Assembly (NCBI RefSeq): GCF_036231965.1
Contig: NZ_CP109499.1
Span: 1,922,001 to 1,986,000, forward strand
Origin: Streptomyces sp. NBC_01428
Lineage (GTDB): Bacteria; Actinomycetota; Actinomycetes; Streptomycetales; Streptomycetaceae
Length of the DNA: 64,000 bases
Reading direction: 5' to 3'
Below the pieces are notes generated by a model. It searched no databases and had not been told where the DNA came from. It was given only the letters and a program-made list of their open reading frames with translations. Positions 23,953 through 32,359 of this stretch are shown here, in pieces. Position numbers and translations under genes: made by a program. Numbering within the stretch: the first letter of the stretch is position 1; every line of letters begins with the position of its first letter.

Positions 23953-24985
23953 TGCGTTCGCTCGCCTCGCGCAGGTCCCGCTCCAGCGCACGGTTCCTGG
24001 CACTGTCCGGCTGACCCGCCGCCGTACCGGGGCGTCCGGCGCGCAGCAGTTCGCGCCAGTGCTCGCGGCTCCAGTCGGCCGGCCGCGTACCGGTCGTGAA
24101 CTCCTCGACCAGGGCGAGGAAACGGGCCGGGTCACTGTGGAACGGGAAGTGGCCGGCGCCCTCGAAGATCTCCAGCCGGCTGCCGGGCATGGCCTCGTGG
24201 GCTCCGTAGGCGTGCCGCACCGGCACCACGCTGTCCCGGTCGCCCCACAGGAGCATGGTGGGCATGCCCTCGGTGAGGTAGCAGCGGTCGAGCATGGTGA
24301 CCGCCTGGCCGCGCCAGTCGACGACGGCCCGCAGCGTCCGGATGAACGCGCTGCGGGACGTGGTGTCGGGCAACGCGTCCACCAGGTTCAGCAACTCCGG
24401 TGCGTCCTGCCCCAGATCGGTGTCGAGCAGCCGCATCAGCCGCAGGAAGAGCCCCACTTGGAGGCGCATGCCGGGCAACTGCAGGGAGGAGAGGACGAGA
24501 TGGGCGCCGGGCAGGGAGACGGCGCGCAGGACGGGATTGACCTCGCCGCCCACACCGCCCGCGCTCACGAGGATCAGCCGTTCGGTGCGTTCCGGGAACT
24601 GGTACGCGAACTGCATCGCCACTCCCCCGCCCAGCGAGTGCCCGACCAGTGTGGCGGACTCGATGTCGAGGGTCGTCAGCAGGTCGCGGACCCCGTTGGC
24701 GTAGGCGGCCACCGAGTAGTCGGCACGCGGCTTGTCGGAATCGCCGTGACCGAGCAGATCGGGTGCGATCACCGTGTGGCTGCGGGCGAGGTCGGGGATC
24801 AGGTCGGCCCAGGTCGCGGAGGAGTCGCCGATGCCGTGGATCAGGACGAGCGCCGGGCCCTCGCCGGCCATCCGGTACGCGCGCCGGTAGCCGTGCACGA
24901 CGCGGTGGCGCAGGCGCAGTTCCGCGTCGTGCACGGAGCGCAGCCGTGGGGTGCGGCGCTGATGCGGGGGCGGTGAGTCGTCCAC
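23942..24985 (-). CDS. Alpha/beta-hydrolase fold enzyme
   Basis: Cytoplasmic hydrolase of 347 residues. The oxyanion segment LVLIHGIGDSSATW, nucleophile elbow GHSLGGG, acid Asp in LLWGDRDSVVP and base His in GAGHFPFH are all present. A 60-residue cap domain separates strands 6 and 7. GTG 24985 is chosen because GGGGAGG lies 7 nt upstream; upstream in-frame sequence is low-complexity Arg/Gly/Pro. Relatives include epoxide hydrolases, haloalkane dehalogenases, lactonases and carboxylesterases; sequence alone does not give the substrate. It converges on the membrane-protein gene of the ImmA module. Confidence 0.8.
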   Translation of the reverse strand: MDDSPPPHQRRTPRLRSVHDAELRLRHRVVHGYRRAYRMAGEGPALVLIHGIGDSSATWADLIPDLARSHTVIAPDLLGHGDSDKPRADYSVAAYANGVRDLLTTLDIESATLVGHSLGGGVAMQFAYQFPERTERLILVSAGGVGGEVNPVLRAVSLPGAHLVLSSLQLPGMRLQVGLFLRLMRLLDTDLGQDAPELLNLVDALPDTTSRSAFIRTLRAVVDWRGQAVTMLDRCYLTEGMPTMLLWGDRDSVVPVRHAYGAHEAMPGSRLEIFEGAGHFPFHSDPARFLALVEEFTTGTRPADWSREHWRELLRAGRPGTAAGQPDSARNRALERDLREASERSAT

Positions 24986-25246
24986 GGGTCGGCCTCCCCG
25001 TTCCGGGCGACCGCTGGGCGGCCGACGCAGTCCACGAGCCGTCGCGACGACGGCTCCGGGGCCGCCCGGTGGGCGGCCTCCAGCTCTCCTCCTCAGCGTA
25101 GGGCCCCTGTTCCACAAGGGATTTCCGTGAGGTTTCGCCTCCGCTAAGCGGGCGAACCCGCACGGACCGAGACCGGATTGTCAGTGGCGGACGGCAAGCT
25201 GGGTCCAGGAGCAGTGTCACGACAAGCCGACCGGGAGAGCCGTCCG

Positions 25247-25483
25247 ATGCCGACCGCCGTACTGACCGAACACGAACGCGCCGCCGTGCAGGCCTATCTC
25301 CGTCTCCTCCAGACGGTTCGAGCAGCGTTCGACGGCCCACCCGACGGGGGCCGACCACCCATGGTGCCGCCGGCCGTCCTCGCCGAGGCGGAGCGGGCAC
25401 TGGCGGCGGCCGGACTCGCGGGCAACGAGGAGGAGTTCTTCCGGCTGCTCCAGGCGTGGTGCCCGGAGCCGGACTGGTCGTGA
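25247..25483 (+). CDS. Small acidic helical protein, unknown function
   Basis: Predicted 78-residue protein starting MPTAVLTEHERAAVQAYLRL, with two amphipathic helices and a C-terminal FFRLLQAW segment. I do not recognise it. ATG 25247 follows GGGAG at 9 nt; an upstream in-frame start at 25178 has no ribosome site. Codon usage is normal for the window. It ends just before a G-rich simple repeat. Confidence 0.5.
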   Translation: MPTAVLTEHERAAVQAYLRLLQTVRAAFDGPPDGGRPPMVPPAVLAEAERALAAAGLAGNEEEFFRLLQAWCPEPDWS

Positions 25484-25580
25484 GACGTGAACTGGTCCGG
25501 GGTGGGGGCCTGTCGGGAGGGGTGGGGTCCGGTCCCCGGAGCGGGGACGGGGGTCTGGCCGGGCGACGGGGCGGGGGTCC

Positions 25581-25634
25581 GGGTGCGGGTGCGGGTGCGG
25601 GTGCGGGTGCGGGTGCGGGTGCGGGTGCGGGTGG
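25581..25634. repeat. GGGTGC hexanucleotide microsatellite
   Basis: Eight perfect copies of GGGTGC (25581-25628) and one imperfect copy occupy the gap between two convergent genes. Degenerate G-rich derivatives continue to about 25960 through the 3' end of the minus-strand gene, where they encode a Pro/Gly/Asp tail. The repeated GGG runs could form G-quadruplexes and are prone to slippage. Confidence 0.85.
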
Positions 25635-25654
25635 GATGTGTACCCGGGTCCTCG

Positions 25655-26695
25655 TCAGGGTCCGGGGTCGGGTCCCTGTCCGGCATCGAGACCGGGACCG
25701 GCACCGGGTTCGGGTCCGGGCCGGGGGCCGGGGTCAGGGGTAGGGCGAGGCACCGGGTCGGGGCCGGAGTTGGGGCCAGGGGCCGGGATGGGGCGAAGCA
25801 CCGGGTCGGGGCTGGGGTCGGGGCCAGGGGCCGGGATGGGATGCGGAGACAGGCTCGGCACCCGACCACGGCCCACGCCCGCGTCTGGTCCTGAGCCCGC
25901 CCCGGCCCCTGCGCCTAAGTCTCCGCCTGCGCCTGCGCCTGCGCCCGTGACAGGCGAACCGCCGCGGGGCCGGTGGATCTCGGCGCCGTGTCGAGCCCGG
26001 AGCGACGCTCCCCCGGCGAGGCTGTCGTCGAGGAACGCGGACAGTTCGGAGAGCGCGTCCAGGGCCCGCTGGAGCGCGGGGCGCCGTTCACCGTGCGCGA
26101 CGGCGATCAGGAACCAGGTGACGGGATCGGCCCACACCCTCCGGTCGGGCTCCGCCAGGAGGTCGCAGAACTCCCGGTAGCTGCGCAGCCGTCCCTCGGG
26201 TTCGAGGAGGGCGTCCGTGCCGATGCTGGACTGGGTCGCGTAGTAGATCTCGCAGGCGGCGAAGGCCGCGTGCACCTTCTGCAACAGGCCGGGCAGCCGC
26301 GTGTCGTCGTTGCCGGCCAGGCGCAGGAAGGGCAGGTCGTGACGGGTTCGGGTCATCTGTGCGAACAGGCAGGCGGTCATCCACACGCTGGACGCGAGGA
26401 CGACACCTTTCCCGGCGAACCAGTCGGCGCCCTTGCCCTCCATCTCGCGCGGGTCGGTGAGGACCTGCGCGGGTGGGTAACAGCCGTCGCGGTCCACGGA
26501 GGTGGCGTAGAGGGAGAGCCGGTGGTGGACCTCGGCGGTGTGCCACCGGAGGGGGTTGAGGTACGCCATGGTCCGGGTCTCCCGCTGGACCCGCTCGCTG
26601 TCACGCCTCTGTTGCCGACCGGACACCCACGCGAGCGTCAGGGAGATGGCGCCCGAGGTCACCGCGGAGATCAGGGTTACGGACAGGGCGTCCAC
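25655..26695 (-). CDS. Membrane-anchored protein of unknown function with PGPDP-rich C-terminal tail
   Basis: Protein of 346 residues. One N-terminal membrane helix (residues 4-24) is followed by a helical cytoplasmic domain (about 40-225) containing YLNPLRWHTAEVHHRLSLYA. From about residue 246 the sequence becomes low complexity, mostly Gly-Ala then Pro-Gly-Pro-Asp repeats. The tail coincides with the G-rich simple-repeat tract, so it probably arose by repeat expansion over an older stop codon. GTG 26695 follows GAGG at 7 nt. I do not recognise the domain; function is open. Confidence 0.6.
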   Translation of the reverse strand: MDALSVTLISAVTSGAISLTLAWVSGRQQRRDSERVQRETRTMAYLNPLRWHTAEVHHRLSLYATSVDRDGCYPPAQVLTDPREMEGKGADWFAGKGVVLASSVWMTACLFAQMTRTRHDLPFLRLAGNDDTRLPGLLQKVHAAFAACEIYYATQSSIGTDALLEPEGRLRSYREFCDLLAEPDRRVWADPVTWFLIAVAHGERRPALQRALDALSELSAFLDDSLAGGASLRARHGAEIHRPRGGSPVTGAGAGAGGDLGAGAGAGSGPDAGVGRGRVPSLSPHPIPAPGPDPSPDPVLRPIPAPGPNSGPDPVPRPTPDPGPRPGPEPGAGPGLDAGQGPDPGP

Positions 26696-26864
26696 GAGGC
26701 TGCCTCTTTCACACGGGATCGGTGGACGGAGGGGGTGGCTGCGGGGCGACCGGTGACCGGCGTCGGGCCGTGGGCGGCCACGGACGGGCGGACGCGGCGG
26801 AGTCGACGCCCGGATCCGGCCGCGGCCACCTCATGGGCCGTCGCGTCTCACGGCCCGTCTCGTC

Positions 26865-27452
26865 TCACGGCCGGCCGCCGAACTGCCACAGGTGGACCTC
26901 GATGTCGGCGTATCGGCCGACGGCATGGGGGTCGGCGCCGAGCACGGCACGCGCCGCGTCCGGATCCGACGCGCGCACCAACGCGGCCGTACCGAGCCAG
27001 GTGCGCCCGTCGTCGGACAGCAGAGGCCCGTACGCGATCAACTCGGCGCGCTCGGTGGGAGGAACCGGATCGGGGAGGCCGGAGGCGTCGATCTCCCGCC
27101 CCTCGCCGAGGCCGAGGACCAGGTAGCGCGTGCCGCCGGTCCGCCCGCCGGGGAAGTCCCACATGGTGCGCCCCAGCAGGTTCCGCCAGCGGCGCAGCAT
27201 CACGTCCCGGTACACGCCCGCCTGATAGCCGGGCTCGTCGAACGCGAACGCGCGGGCGGCCGGGACGTCCGGCAGGTCGACGATGTGCACGCTGCCGGTG
27301 GGGGCGTCGTCGTCACCGGGGCCGGTGAGGGTCGGCCCGCGGGCGATCATCTCCTTCGCGTACCCGTCCATGTAGGACCAGTGGTCCTCCAGCAACGCGT
27401 CACGCAGCGCGAGGGATTCGGCCCGGTCACGGTGATAGCAGAAGAACTCCAT
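26865..27452 (-). CDS. YCII-related protein with two YCII-like halves
   Basis: Cytoplasmic protein of 195 residues starting MEFFCYHRDRAESLALRDAL. The first half has the dimeric ferredoxin-like YCII fold with the usual His/Asp pair (EDHWSYMDGYAKEM), and the second half (from about residue 105, TRYLVLGLGEGREI) looks like a diverged copy. YCII proteins resemble muconolactone isomerases and some dehydrochlorinases, but most have no known reaction. The start was chosen at the ATG after a GGGGG tract. Confidence 0.65.
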   Translation of the reverse strand: MEFFCYHRDRAESLALRDALLEDHWSYMDGYAKEMIARGPTLTGPGDDDAPTGSVHIVDLPDVPAARAFAFDEPGYQAGVYRDVMLRRWRNLLGRTMWDFPGGRTGGTRYLVLGLGEGREIDASGLPDPVPPTERAELIAYGPLLSDDGRTWLGTAALVRASDPDAARAVLGADPHAVGRYADIEVHLWQFGGRP

Positions 27453-27608
27453 ACCCCCACTCTGTACCACCGGACACCCGTCCGCCCCGGCCATGGAAAA
27501 GCCACCGCACCCGCACCGCCGACGGCCCCCGGGCCCCACCGGGAGGCGACCGGAACGGGCAGGGAGCAGGGAGCAGAGAAGTGCAGGCGCTCGCTCCGCC
27601 CGTTCCGT

Positions 27609-28406
27609 TCAGCGCTCCTGCGGAGGTGTCCACGTGTACGGCGTTGCCGTGGTCGCCGGGTGGAAGCCGAGGCGGTGCAGGGTCGGTGCGCTGGCGTGGG
27701 ACGCGTCGACGTGGAGGTGTTCGGCGCCTCGGGCCACGGCCAGGCGGGCCCGGGCGGCGGTGAGGGCGCGGTAGATTCCGCGGCCGCGCCAGGGCGGGAC
27801 CGTCGTGCCGCCGCGGAGGCCGGCGAAGGTGCCGCCGGGGGTGAGGACGAGCCACGCGGCGGAGACGACCTCGTCGTCGGCCTCGGCGACGAGGACGGCC
27901 ACGTCGTCGGGCGCCGCCTCGATCTGCCCGTTCAGGAAGGCGTGGAGCGGGCGCCAGTCCATGTCCCACACGGCTCCCTCCATCATCGCGATCCGGCGGA
28001 TGTCGGGTTCCGCCGCGACGCGTCGCAGGACGACTCCCTCGGGGAGCCGAGGCTCCGTCGCCAGGTCCGCCGCGCGGCCGATCAGCACCGTCTGGGTGGG
28101 ACCCGGAACGAAGCCCGCCGCGCGGAGGCGGTCGCCGAGGTCGGCCGGCCTGTCGTGGCCGCGGATCTTCCACTCGACGGCCTCACCGCGTGCGGCGAAG
28201 TGGTCGCGCTGCCGGGCGATCAGCCGGTCCAGGTCCGCGCCGCCCGGCCCCAGGTCGCGGGGGCCGATGACGAAGCCGCAGGGATGCCCGACCACCCGGT
28301 GCACCGGCCCGTCCCTCTCCCATCGCACTCCGGCGGGCAGCGCGGGCGGAACCCCTCGCATCTGTGCGTCGTACGCGGCCAGCAGCGCCTCGATGTCGTC
28401 CGTCAC
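27609..28406 (-). CDS. GNAT-family N-acetyltransferase (two-domain)
   Basis: Acetyltransferase-like protein of about 265 residues. The C-terminal half carries the acetyl-CoA loop WRGRGIYRALTAARARLA and the usual SHASAPTLHRLGF tail; the N-terminal half is a diverged second GNAT-like domain. GTG 28406 (TDDIEALLAAYDAQ follows) is the most plausible start, although it lacks a clear ribosome site. The acceptor substrate is unknown. It is on the same strand as the PPTase gene upstream but separated by 131 bp. Confidence 0.75.
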   Translation of the reverse strand: MTDDIEALLAAYDAQMRGVPPALPAGVRWERDGPVHRVVGHPCGFVIGPRDLGPGGADLDRLIARQRDHFAARGEAVEWKIRGHDRPADLGDRLRAAGFVPGPTQTVLIGRAADLATEPRLPEGVVLRRVAAEPDIRRIAMMEGAVWDMDWRPLHAFLNGQIEAAPDDVAVLVAEADDEVVSAAWLVLTPGGTFAGLRGGTTVPPWRGRGIYRALTAARARLAVARGAEHLHVDASHASAPTLHRLGFHPATTATPYTWTPPQER

Positions 28407-28537
28407 GGTGTCGAGCGTACGGAGGTGTGTTCCGTGCCCGCGCGGCCCCCGGCGTCCGCTCTCCCCCGCGGCCACCCGGGCGGCTGTCCTTCGACGCGAC
28501 TGCCCTTCGGCTCAACTTCCTTACCGGATGGCCTCTT

Positions 28538-29248
28538 TCAGCGTGCGGGAGCGCGCGGGACCGTCACCGCTGTGGCCATCAGGCCGCCCTTCACCGTCCA
28601 GCGCCCGTCGAAGGAGGCGACGGGTTGTCCGTCCACCACCGGCCCGGGGACCAGGAGTCGGGCGTGGAAGCGGCCGGTGAGGGCGGCGGACGGGGTGGCG
28701 CCGGGCGGGGTCGGTGCGACGGAGATGTCGATGTCCGCCTCGGAGAAGTCCAGCCACTCGCCGGTGAGGGGGAACCACGCCTTGTAGACCGACTCCTTGG
28801 CGCTGAAGAGGAGGCGGTCCCAGTGCACGGCGGGAGTCCGGGCCCGGAGGCGGGCGAGGCCGGCCGACTCGGCGGGCAGGGCGATGGTGTCGAGGACACC
28901 GGCCGGCAGGCTCTGGTGGGGCTCGGCGTCGATGCCGAGCGAGGCGAGGTCCGTGACGCGGGCGAGGGCGGCGGCGCTGAAGCCGTCGCAGTGCGTCATG
29001 CTGCCGACCAGCCCGGCCGGCCACCGCGGTGCGCCGCGCTCACCGGGCAGCACGGGGGCCGGCGGGACGCCCAGCTTCTCCATGGCGCGCCGTGCGCAGC
29101 GACGCACGGTCGCGAACTCGCGCCGCCGTTTCGCCACGGCGCGGGTCAGGAGCGCCTGCTCCTCGGGGTACAGCGGTGCGGCCTCGGTCCCGTCGTCACC
29201 GTGGCTCTCCACGGCCACCACCCACTCCGGGAGCAGCTCCTCCATCAC
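28538..29248 (-). CDS. Sfp-type 4'-phosphopantetheinyl transferase
   Basis: Enzyme of about 236 residues that loads the phosphopantetheine arm of coenzyme A onto carrier proteins of polyketide, peptide or fatty-acid synthases. The magnesium/CoA motif is GIDAEPH and the second signature is FSAKESVYKAWFP, both intact. GTG 29248 follows GGAGG at 9 nt and is immediately followed by an in-frame ATG at 29245. It overlaps the metallophosphoesterase gene by 53 bp, so the two are translationally linked. No synthase genes lie in this window, so it probably serves clusters elsewhere. Confidence 0.88.
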   Translation of the reverse strand: MMEELLPEWVVAVESHGDDGTEAAPLYPEEQALLTRAVAKRRREFATVRRCARRAMEKLGVPPAPVLPGERGAPRWPAGLVGSMTHCDGFSAAALARVTDLASLGIDAEPHQSLPAGVLDTIALPAESAGLARLRARTPAVHWDRLLFSAKESVYKAWFPLTGEWLDFSEADIDISVAPTPPGATPSAALTGRFHARLLVPGPVVDGQPVASFDGRWTVKGGLMATAVTVPRAPAR

Positions 29249-30131
29249 CGGCTTTGACCTCCATCGGCAGAATGCGGCGCAGCGTGCCCGGCTGTCCCGG
29301 ACGCCTGCGCCATTCTCGCGGGTAACCCACCGAGACCTCTTCGAAGCGCACGCCCTCGTGCCAGGTGGTCCGCGGGATGTGCAGATGTCCGTAGACCATG
29401 GTCTCGACGCGGAACCGGCGGTGCCAGTCGGCGGTGGCGGTGGTGCCGCACCACATGGCGAACTCGGGGTAGCGCAGGATGTCCGTCGGGTGGCGGTCCA
29501 GCGGGTAGTGGTTGACGGGGACGACGGGCAGGTCGTCGGAGAGTTCGGCGAGCCGGCGTTCGGTCTCCGCGACGCGGGCCCGGCACCAGGCCTCACGGCT
29601 CGGGTAGGGGTCGGGGTGGAGCAGGTACTCGTCGGTGCAGACGACCCCGGTCTCGTGGGCGTAGGCCAGGCCCTGGTCCTTGTCGGCGCAGCCCGCCGGC
29701 AGGAACGAGTAGTCGTAGAGCAGGAAGAGCGGGGCGACGACGGCCGGGCCGCCGGGACCTTCCCAGACGGGGTAGGGGTCCTCGGGGGTCGCGACGCCCA
29801 CCTCCCGGCACAGACCGACGAGGTGGTCGTAACGGGCGACGCCCCGCAGCTGGACGGGGTCCTTCGGGTGGGTCCACAGCTCGTGGTTGCCGGGGACCCA
29901 GACGACCTTGCGGAAGCGGCCGGCGAGTGTCTCCAGGGTCCAGCGGATGTCGTCGACGATCTCGCCGATGTCCCCGGCCACCAGGAGCCAGTCGCGGTCC
30001 GTCTCCGGGTGCATCCGGTCGACTATGGCGCGGTTCTCGGGATAGCCGATGTGCAGGTCACTGATGGCGAGCAGGTTCCCGTCGCCGCCGTCGATCGGCC
30101 GCACGCGGCACCCCCGAAGAACCGTGGACAT
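29196..30131 (-). CDS. Calcineurin-like metallophosphoesterase
   Basis: Cytoplasmic phosphoesterase of 311 residues. The metal-binding motifs occur in order: SDLHIGYP, GDIGE, GNHELW, the single His in VPVNHYP and YGHLHIP. ATG 30131 begins MSTVLRGCRV; an ATG at 30152 would add seven residues and neither has a strong ribosome site. The 3' end overlaps the PPTase gene. This pairing recurs in Streptomyces (from memory SCO6672/SCO6673), so a shared physiological role, for example CoA or carrier-protein turnover, is possible but unproven. Confidence 0.85.
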   Translation of the reverse strand: MSTVLRGCRVRPIDGGDGNLLAISDLHIGYPENRAIVDRMHPETDRDWLLVAGDIGEIVDDIRWTLETLAGRFRKVVWVPGNHELWTHPKDPVQLRGVARYDHLVGLCREVGVATPEDPYPVWEGPGGPAVVAPLFLLYDYSFLPAGCADKDQGLAYAHETGVVCTDEYLLHPDPYPSREAWCRARVAETERRLAELSDDLPVVPVNHYPLDRHPTDILRYPEFAMWCGTTATADWHRRFRVETMVYGHLHIPRTTWHEGVRFEEVSVGYPREWRRRPGQPGTLRRILPMEVKAGDGGAAPGVGGGRGEPR

Positions 30132-30376
30132 CGGACGGCAACACAAGAACACACACGGCCGCCGGGGGACAAGGAGGCACCGCTGCGGGAGGCCGGCCGG
30201 AAGATCGGTGAATCCGTAACATCCCTGTAGCAGCGGAGGGGTTCCGCGCCCCCTATGATCGCCCCAACACCACCGTCTCGAACCGGCTTTGGCCGATGGC
30301 GGCCGGGTGTACCTCCCCTACCCCTGGCCGGGCTCGGCCTGCTCCGCCGTGCCCGGAAACCGTAAAGGTGGCTTGC

Positions 30377-31609
30377 ATGGGCTCTCGCGTACGCGTCTGG
30401 CTCAACCGCACGTACGCGGAGAACGTGTTCTTCATCGATCAGCTGCGCAGCAATCCGCAGCATCGTGCGGTCGAGGTCCATGCCACCCACGGCGACGCAG
30501 ACTCCCCCGTCCTGGCCGCGGCGGACACCGCCGAGCCGGAACCGGACGGGCTGTCGCCGCGCGCCTACGTCGAGTACGCGCTCGACCTGTGCGCCCGGCG
30601 CTCGATCGACGTGTTCGTGCCGGTCCTGCACCAGGCGGCGATCGTGGCGCAGCGCGCGGAGTTCGCCGCCGTGGGCACGGCGCTGCTGGCGCCGCCCGCG
30701 GAGGCCGTCGCGGTCTTCCACGACAAGGCCACCGCGTACCAGGCGGTCGAGTCCGTGGGGGTGCCGGTGCCTCCGTGGTGGCGGGTACGCACGGAGGAGG
30801 AGCTGGTCGCCGCGGTCGAGTCGCTGGAGGCGGCGGGTCAGCGGGCCTGCTTCAAGCCGGCCGCCGGAGCGGGCGGGGTGGGCTTCCGGGTCATCACCCG
30901 CACGCCGTTCTCCCTCATGCATCTGAACGGCTTCCCCAGCGCGTACGTCCCTCTCGACCTGGTCGTGGAGGCGCTGCGCGCGGCAGAGGAGCCGGTCGAC
31001 TGGCTGGTGATGCCGCACCTGGGGCAGCCCGAGGTGTCGGTGGACTGTCTGACCGGGCCCGACGGCCGGGTGCGCATGGCGATCGGGCGCACCAAGAACG
31101 GACGCCGTCGCGGCTTCACCCTGCACCCCTCCTGGATCGAGCCGGCGCGGCTGCTCGCGGAGGCGTTCGGGCTGAAGCACCTGTCGAACATCCAGTTCCG
31201 CATGTACGGCGACCAGCCGGTCCTGATGGACGTCAACACCCGTCCGGCGGGCGGGCTGCACCAGCTCGCGCAGTGCGGTGTCAACGCCCCCTGGGCGGCT
31301 GTGCAGTTGGCGTTGGGCGAGGAGACGGGCGAGATCGTCCCGCCGTTCCTCGCGCAGGACTACACGGTGGTGTCGGGTCCGCGTCCGGTGCGTCCGGTGT
31401 CACTGCCGCAGCAGCGGACGGCGGGGGACGCGGCGGTGCCCATGCTCCCGGCGGTGCCGGCCCAGCCCACGGACTCCCCGTCCGGCCCGCACGGGACGGT
31501 CGCCGCGAACGCGACGGGATCCACGGCGTCCGCGCCGGCGGGCCAGGCGAACGTCTCGGCGTCGGCGACCGGTGCCCCGGCGGGAAGCGCCGCCACGGCT
31601 CCCGCCTAG
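30377..31609 (+). CDS. ATP-grasp domain protein with Ala/Thr-rich tail
   Basis: Carboxylate-amine/thiol ligase-like enzyme of 410 residues. Segments of the ATP-grasp fold are visible: FKPAAGAGGVGFRVITR (phosphate loop), WLVMPHL, SVDCLTGPDG, and the metal-binding end VLMDVNTRPAGGLHQLA. The N-terminal 110 residues form the preATP-grasp domain. After about residue 340 the chain is a low-complexity Ala/Pro/Thr/Ser tail. Substrate unknown; relatives sit in CarB-like or peptide ligase groups. ATG 30377 follows AAAGGTGG. It is divergent from the metallophosphoesterase. Confidence 0.75.
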   Translation: MGSRVRVWLNRTYAENVFFIDQLRSNPQHRAVEVHATHGDADSPVLAAADTAEPEPDGLSPRAYVEYALDLCARRSIDVFVPVLHQAAIVAQRAEFAAVGTALLAPPAEAVAVFHDKATAYQAVESVGVPVPPWWRVRTEEELVAAVESLEAAGQRACFKPAAGAGGVGFRVITRTPFSLMHLNGFPSAYVPLDLVVEALRAAEEPVDWLVMPHLGQPEVSVDCLTGPDGRVRMAIGRTKNGRRRGFTLHPSWIEPARLLAEAFGLKHLSNIQFRMYGDQPVLMDVNTRPAGGLHQLAQCGVNAPWAAVQLALGEETGEIVPPFLAQDYTVVSGPRPVRPVSLPQQRTAGDAAVPMLPAVPAQPTDSPSGPHGTVAANATGSTASAPAGQANVSASATGAPAGSAATAPA

Positions 31610-31732
31610 GCCGTGGCCGCGACGTGGCGCCTGCGCGGCGACGCCTGGCACGCTCCGGTGCGGCGCCGGTGAACGTGTACCCGGCCGGGCCGAGCGCTGG
31701 ATCGGGTGCTGGTAGACCGGTAGCGTCCCGCC

Positions 31733-32242
31733 ATGAGCGCTGACGGCGGGACGCGGATCCGGTCCGCGCGGGAGGCCGACGCGGCCGTGATCGCGCGCGT
31801 GCACATGGCCTCGCGGGCGGCGACCATGCCGTATCTGCCCCCGCAGAGGCGGAACCACGAGCAGGTCACCCGTTGGGTCCTGGACGTCCTGCTCGAGGAG
31901 TGCCGCGTGTGGGTCGCGGTGTGCGACGCGGAGGTGGTCGGCTACGCGGCCCTGGACGGCGACATGCTCGAACACCTCTATCTGCGCCCGGACGTCCGCC
32001 GGCGGGGCATCGGCACGCTCCTGCTCGACGAGGTGCGCCGGCACCGGCGCGACGGGGTGTCCCTCCACGTCTTCCGGCAGAACACCGACGCCCGCGCGTT
32101 CTACGAGCGGCACGGCTTCGCCGTCGTCGAGGTGAGCGACGGTGAACGCACCATGGAGAACCTGCCCGACCTGACGCTCCGCTGGACACCGGAGAGCACT
32201 CCTCGACCACTACCGTCACGCGGCGAACTCCCGTCGGCATGA
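31733..32242 (+). CDS. GNAT-family N-acetyltransferase
   Basis: Single-domain acetyltransferase, 169 residues. Motif A is LYLRPDVRRRGIGTLLLDEV (the RRRGIG loop binds acetyl-CoA) and the C-terminal part is NTDARAFYERHGFAVVEV. No leader peptide. It stands between the ATP-grasp gene and the chitinase. The last dozen residues are irregular and may be non-conserved. Acceptor substrate unknown. Confidence 0.82.
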   Translation: MSADGGTRIRSAREADAAVIARVHMASRAATMPYLPPQRRNHEQVTRWVLDVLLEECRVWVAVCDAEVVGYAALDGDMLEHLYLRPDVRRRGIGTLLLDEVRRHRRDGVSLHVFRQNTDARAFYERHGFAVVEVSDGERTMENLPDLTLRWTPESTPRPLPSRGELPSA

Positions 32243-32279
32243 CGGCAGTTGATCGAACACCCTAAATCCGCTCCGCATC

Positions 32280-32306
32280 TTGACAGCGCGATTGGTCCAT
32301 ACCAAC
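32280..32306 (+). promoter_or_regulatory. dre-like DasR site and -35 element upstream of the chitinase
   Basis: TTGGTCCATACCAA (32292-32305) is an inverted repeat (TTGGT/ACCAA) close to the DasR-responsive element consensus, roughly ACTGGTCTAGACCACT. TTGACA at 32280-32285 is a good -35 element, so the site lies in the core promoter. DasR represses chitin and N-acetylglucosamine genes in Streptomyces and is released by glucosamine-6-phosphate, which fits the gene it precedes. Confidence 0.65.
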
Positions 32307-32359
32307 TTGGTGGCGCACCTCTCTGCACTCCCGAACACCCCATTCCCCAGGGAGATCGC

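Noticed and set aside
25581..25634. Possible CRISPR or phase-variable switch
   Set aside because: Hexamer repeat without spacers, lying outside any start or promoter; it is a microsatellite between convergent genes.
25294..25869. 191-residue minus-strand frame of Pro/Thr/Arg repeats
   Set aside because: Generated by the GGGTGC repeat and its derivatives; no start context, no domain.
28538..29248. Biosynthetic gene cluster suggested by the PPTase
   Set aside because: No polyketide, peptide synthetase or carrier-protein genes occur in the window; Sfp-type PPTases often stand outside clusters.
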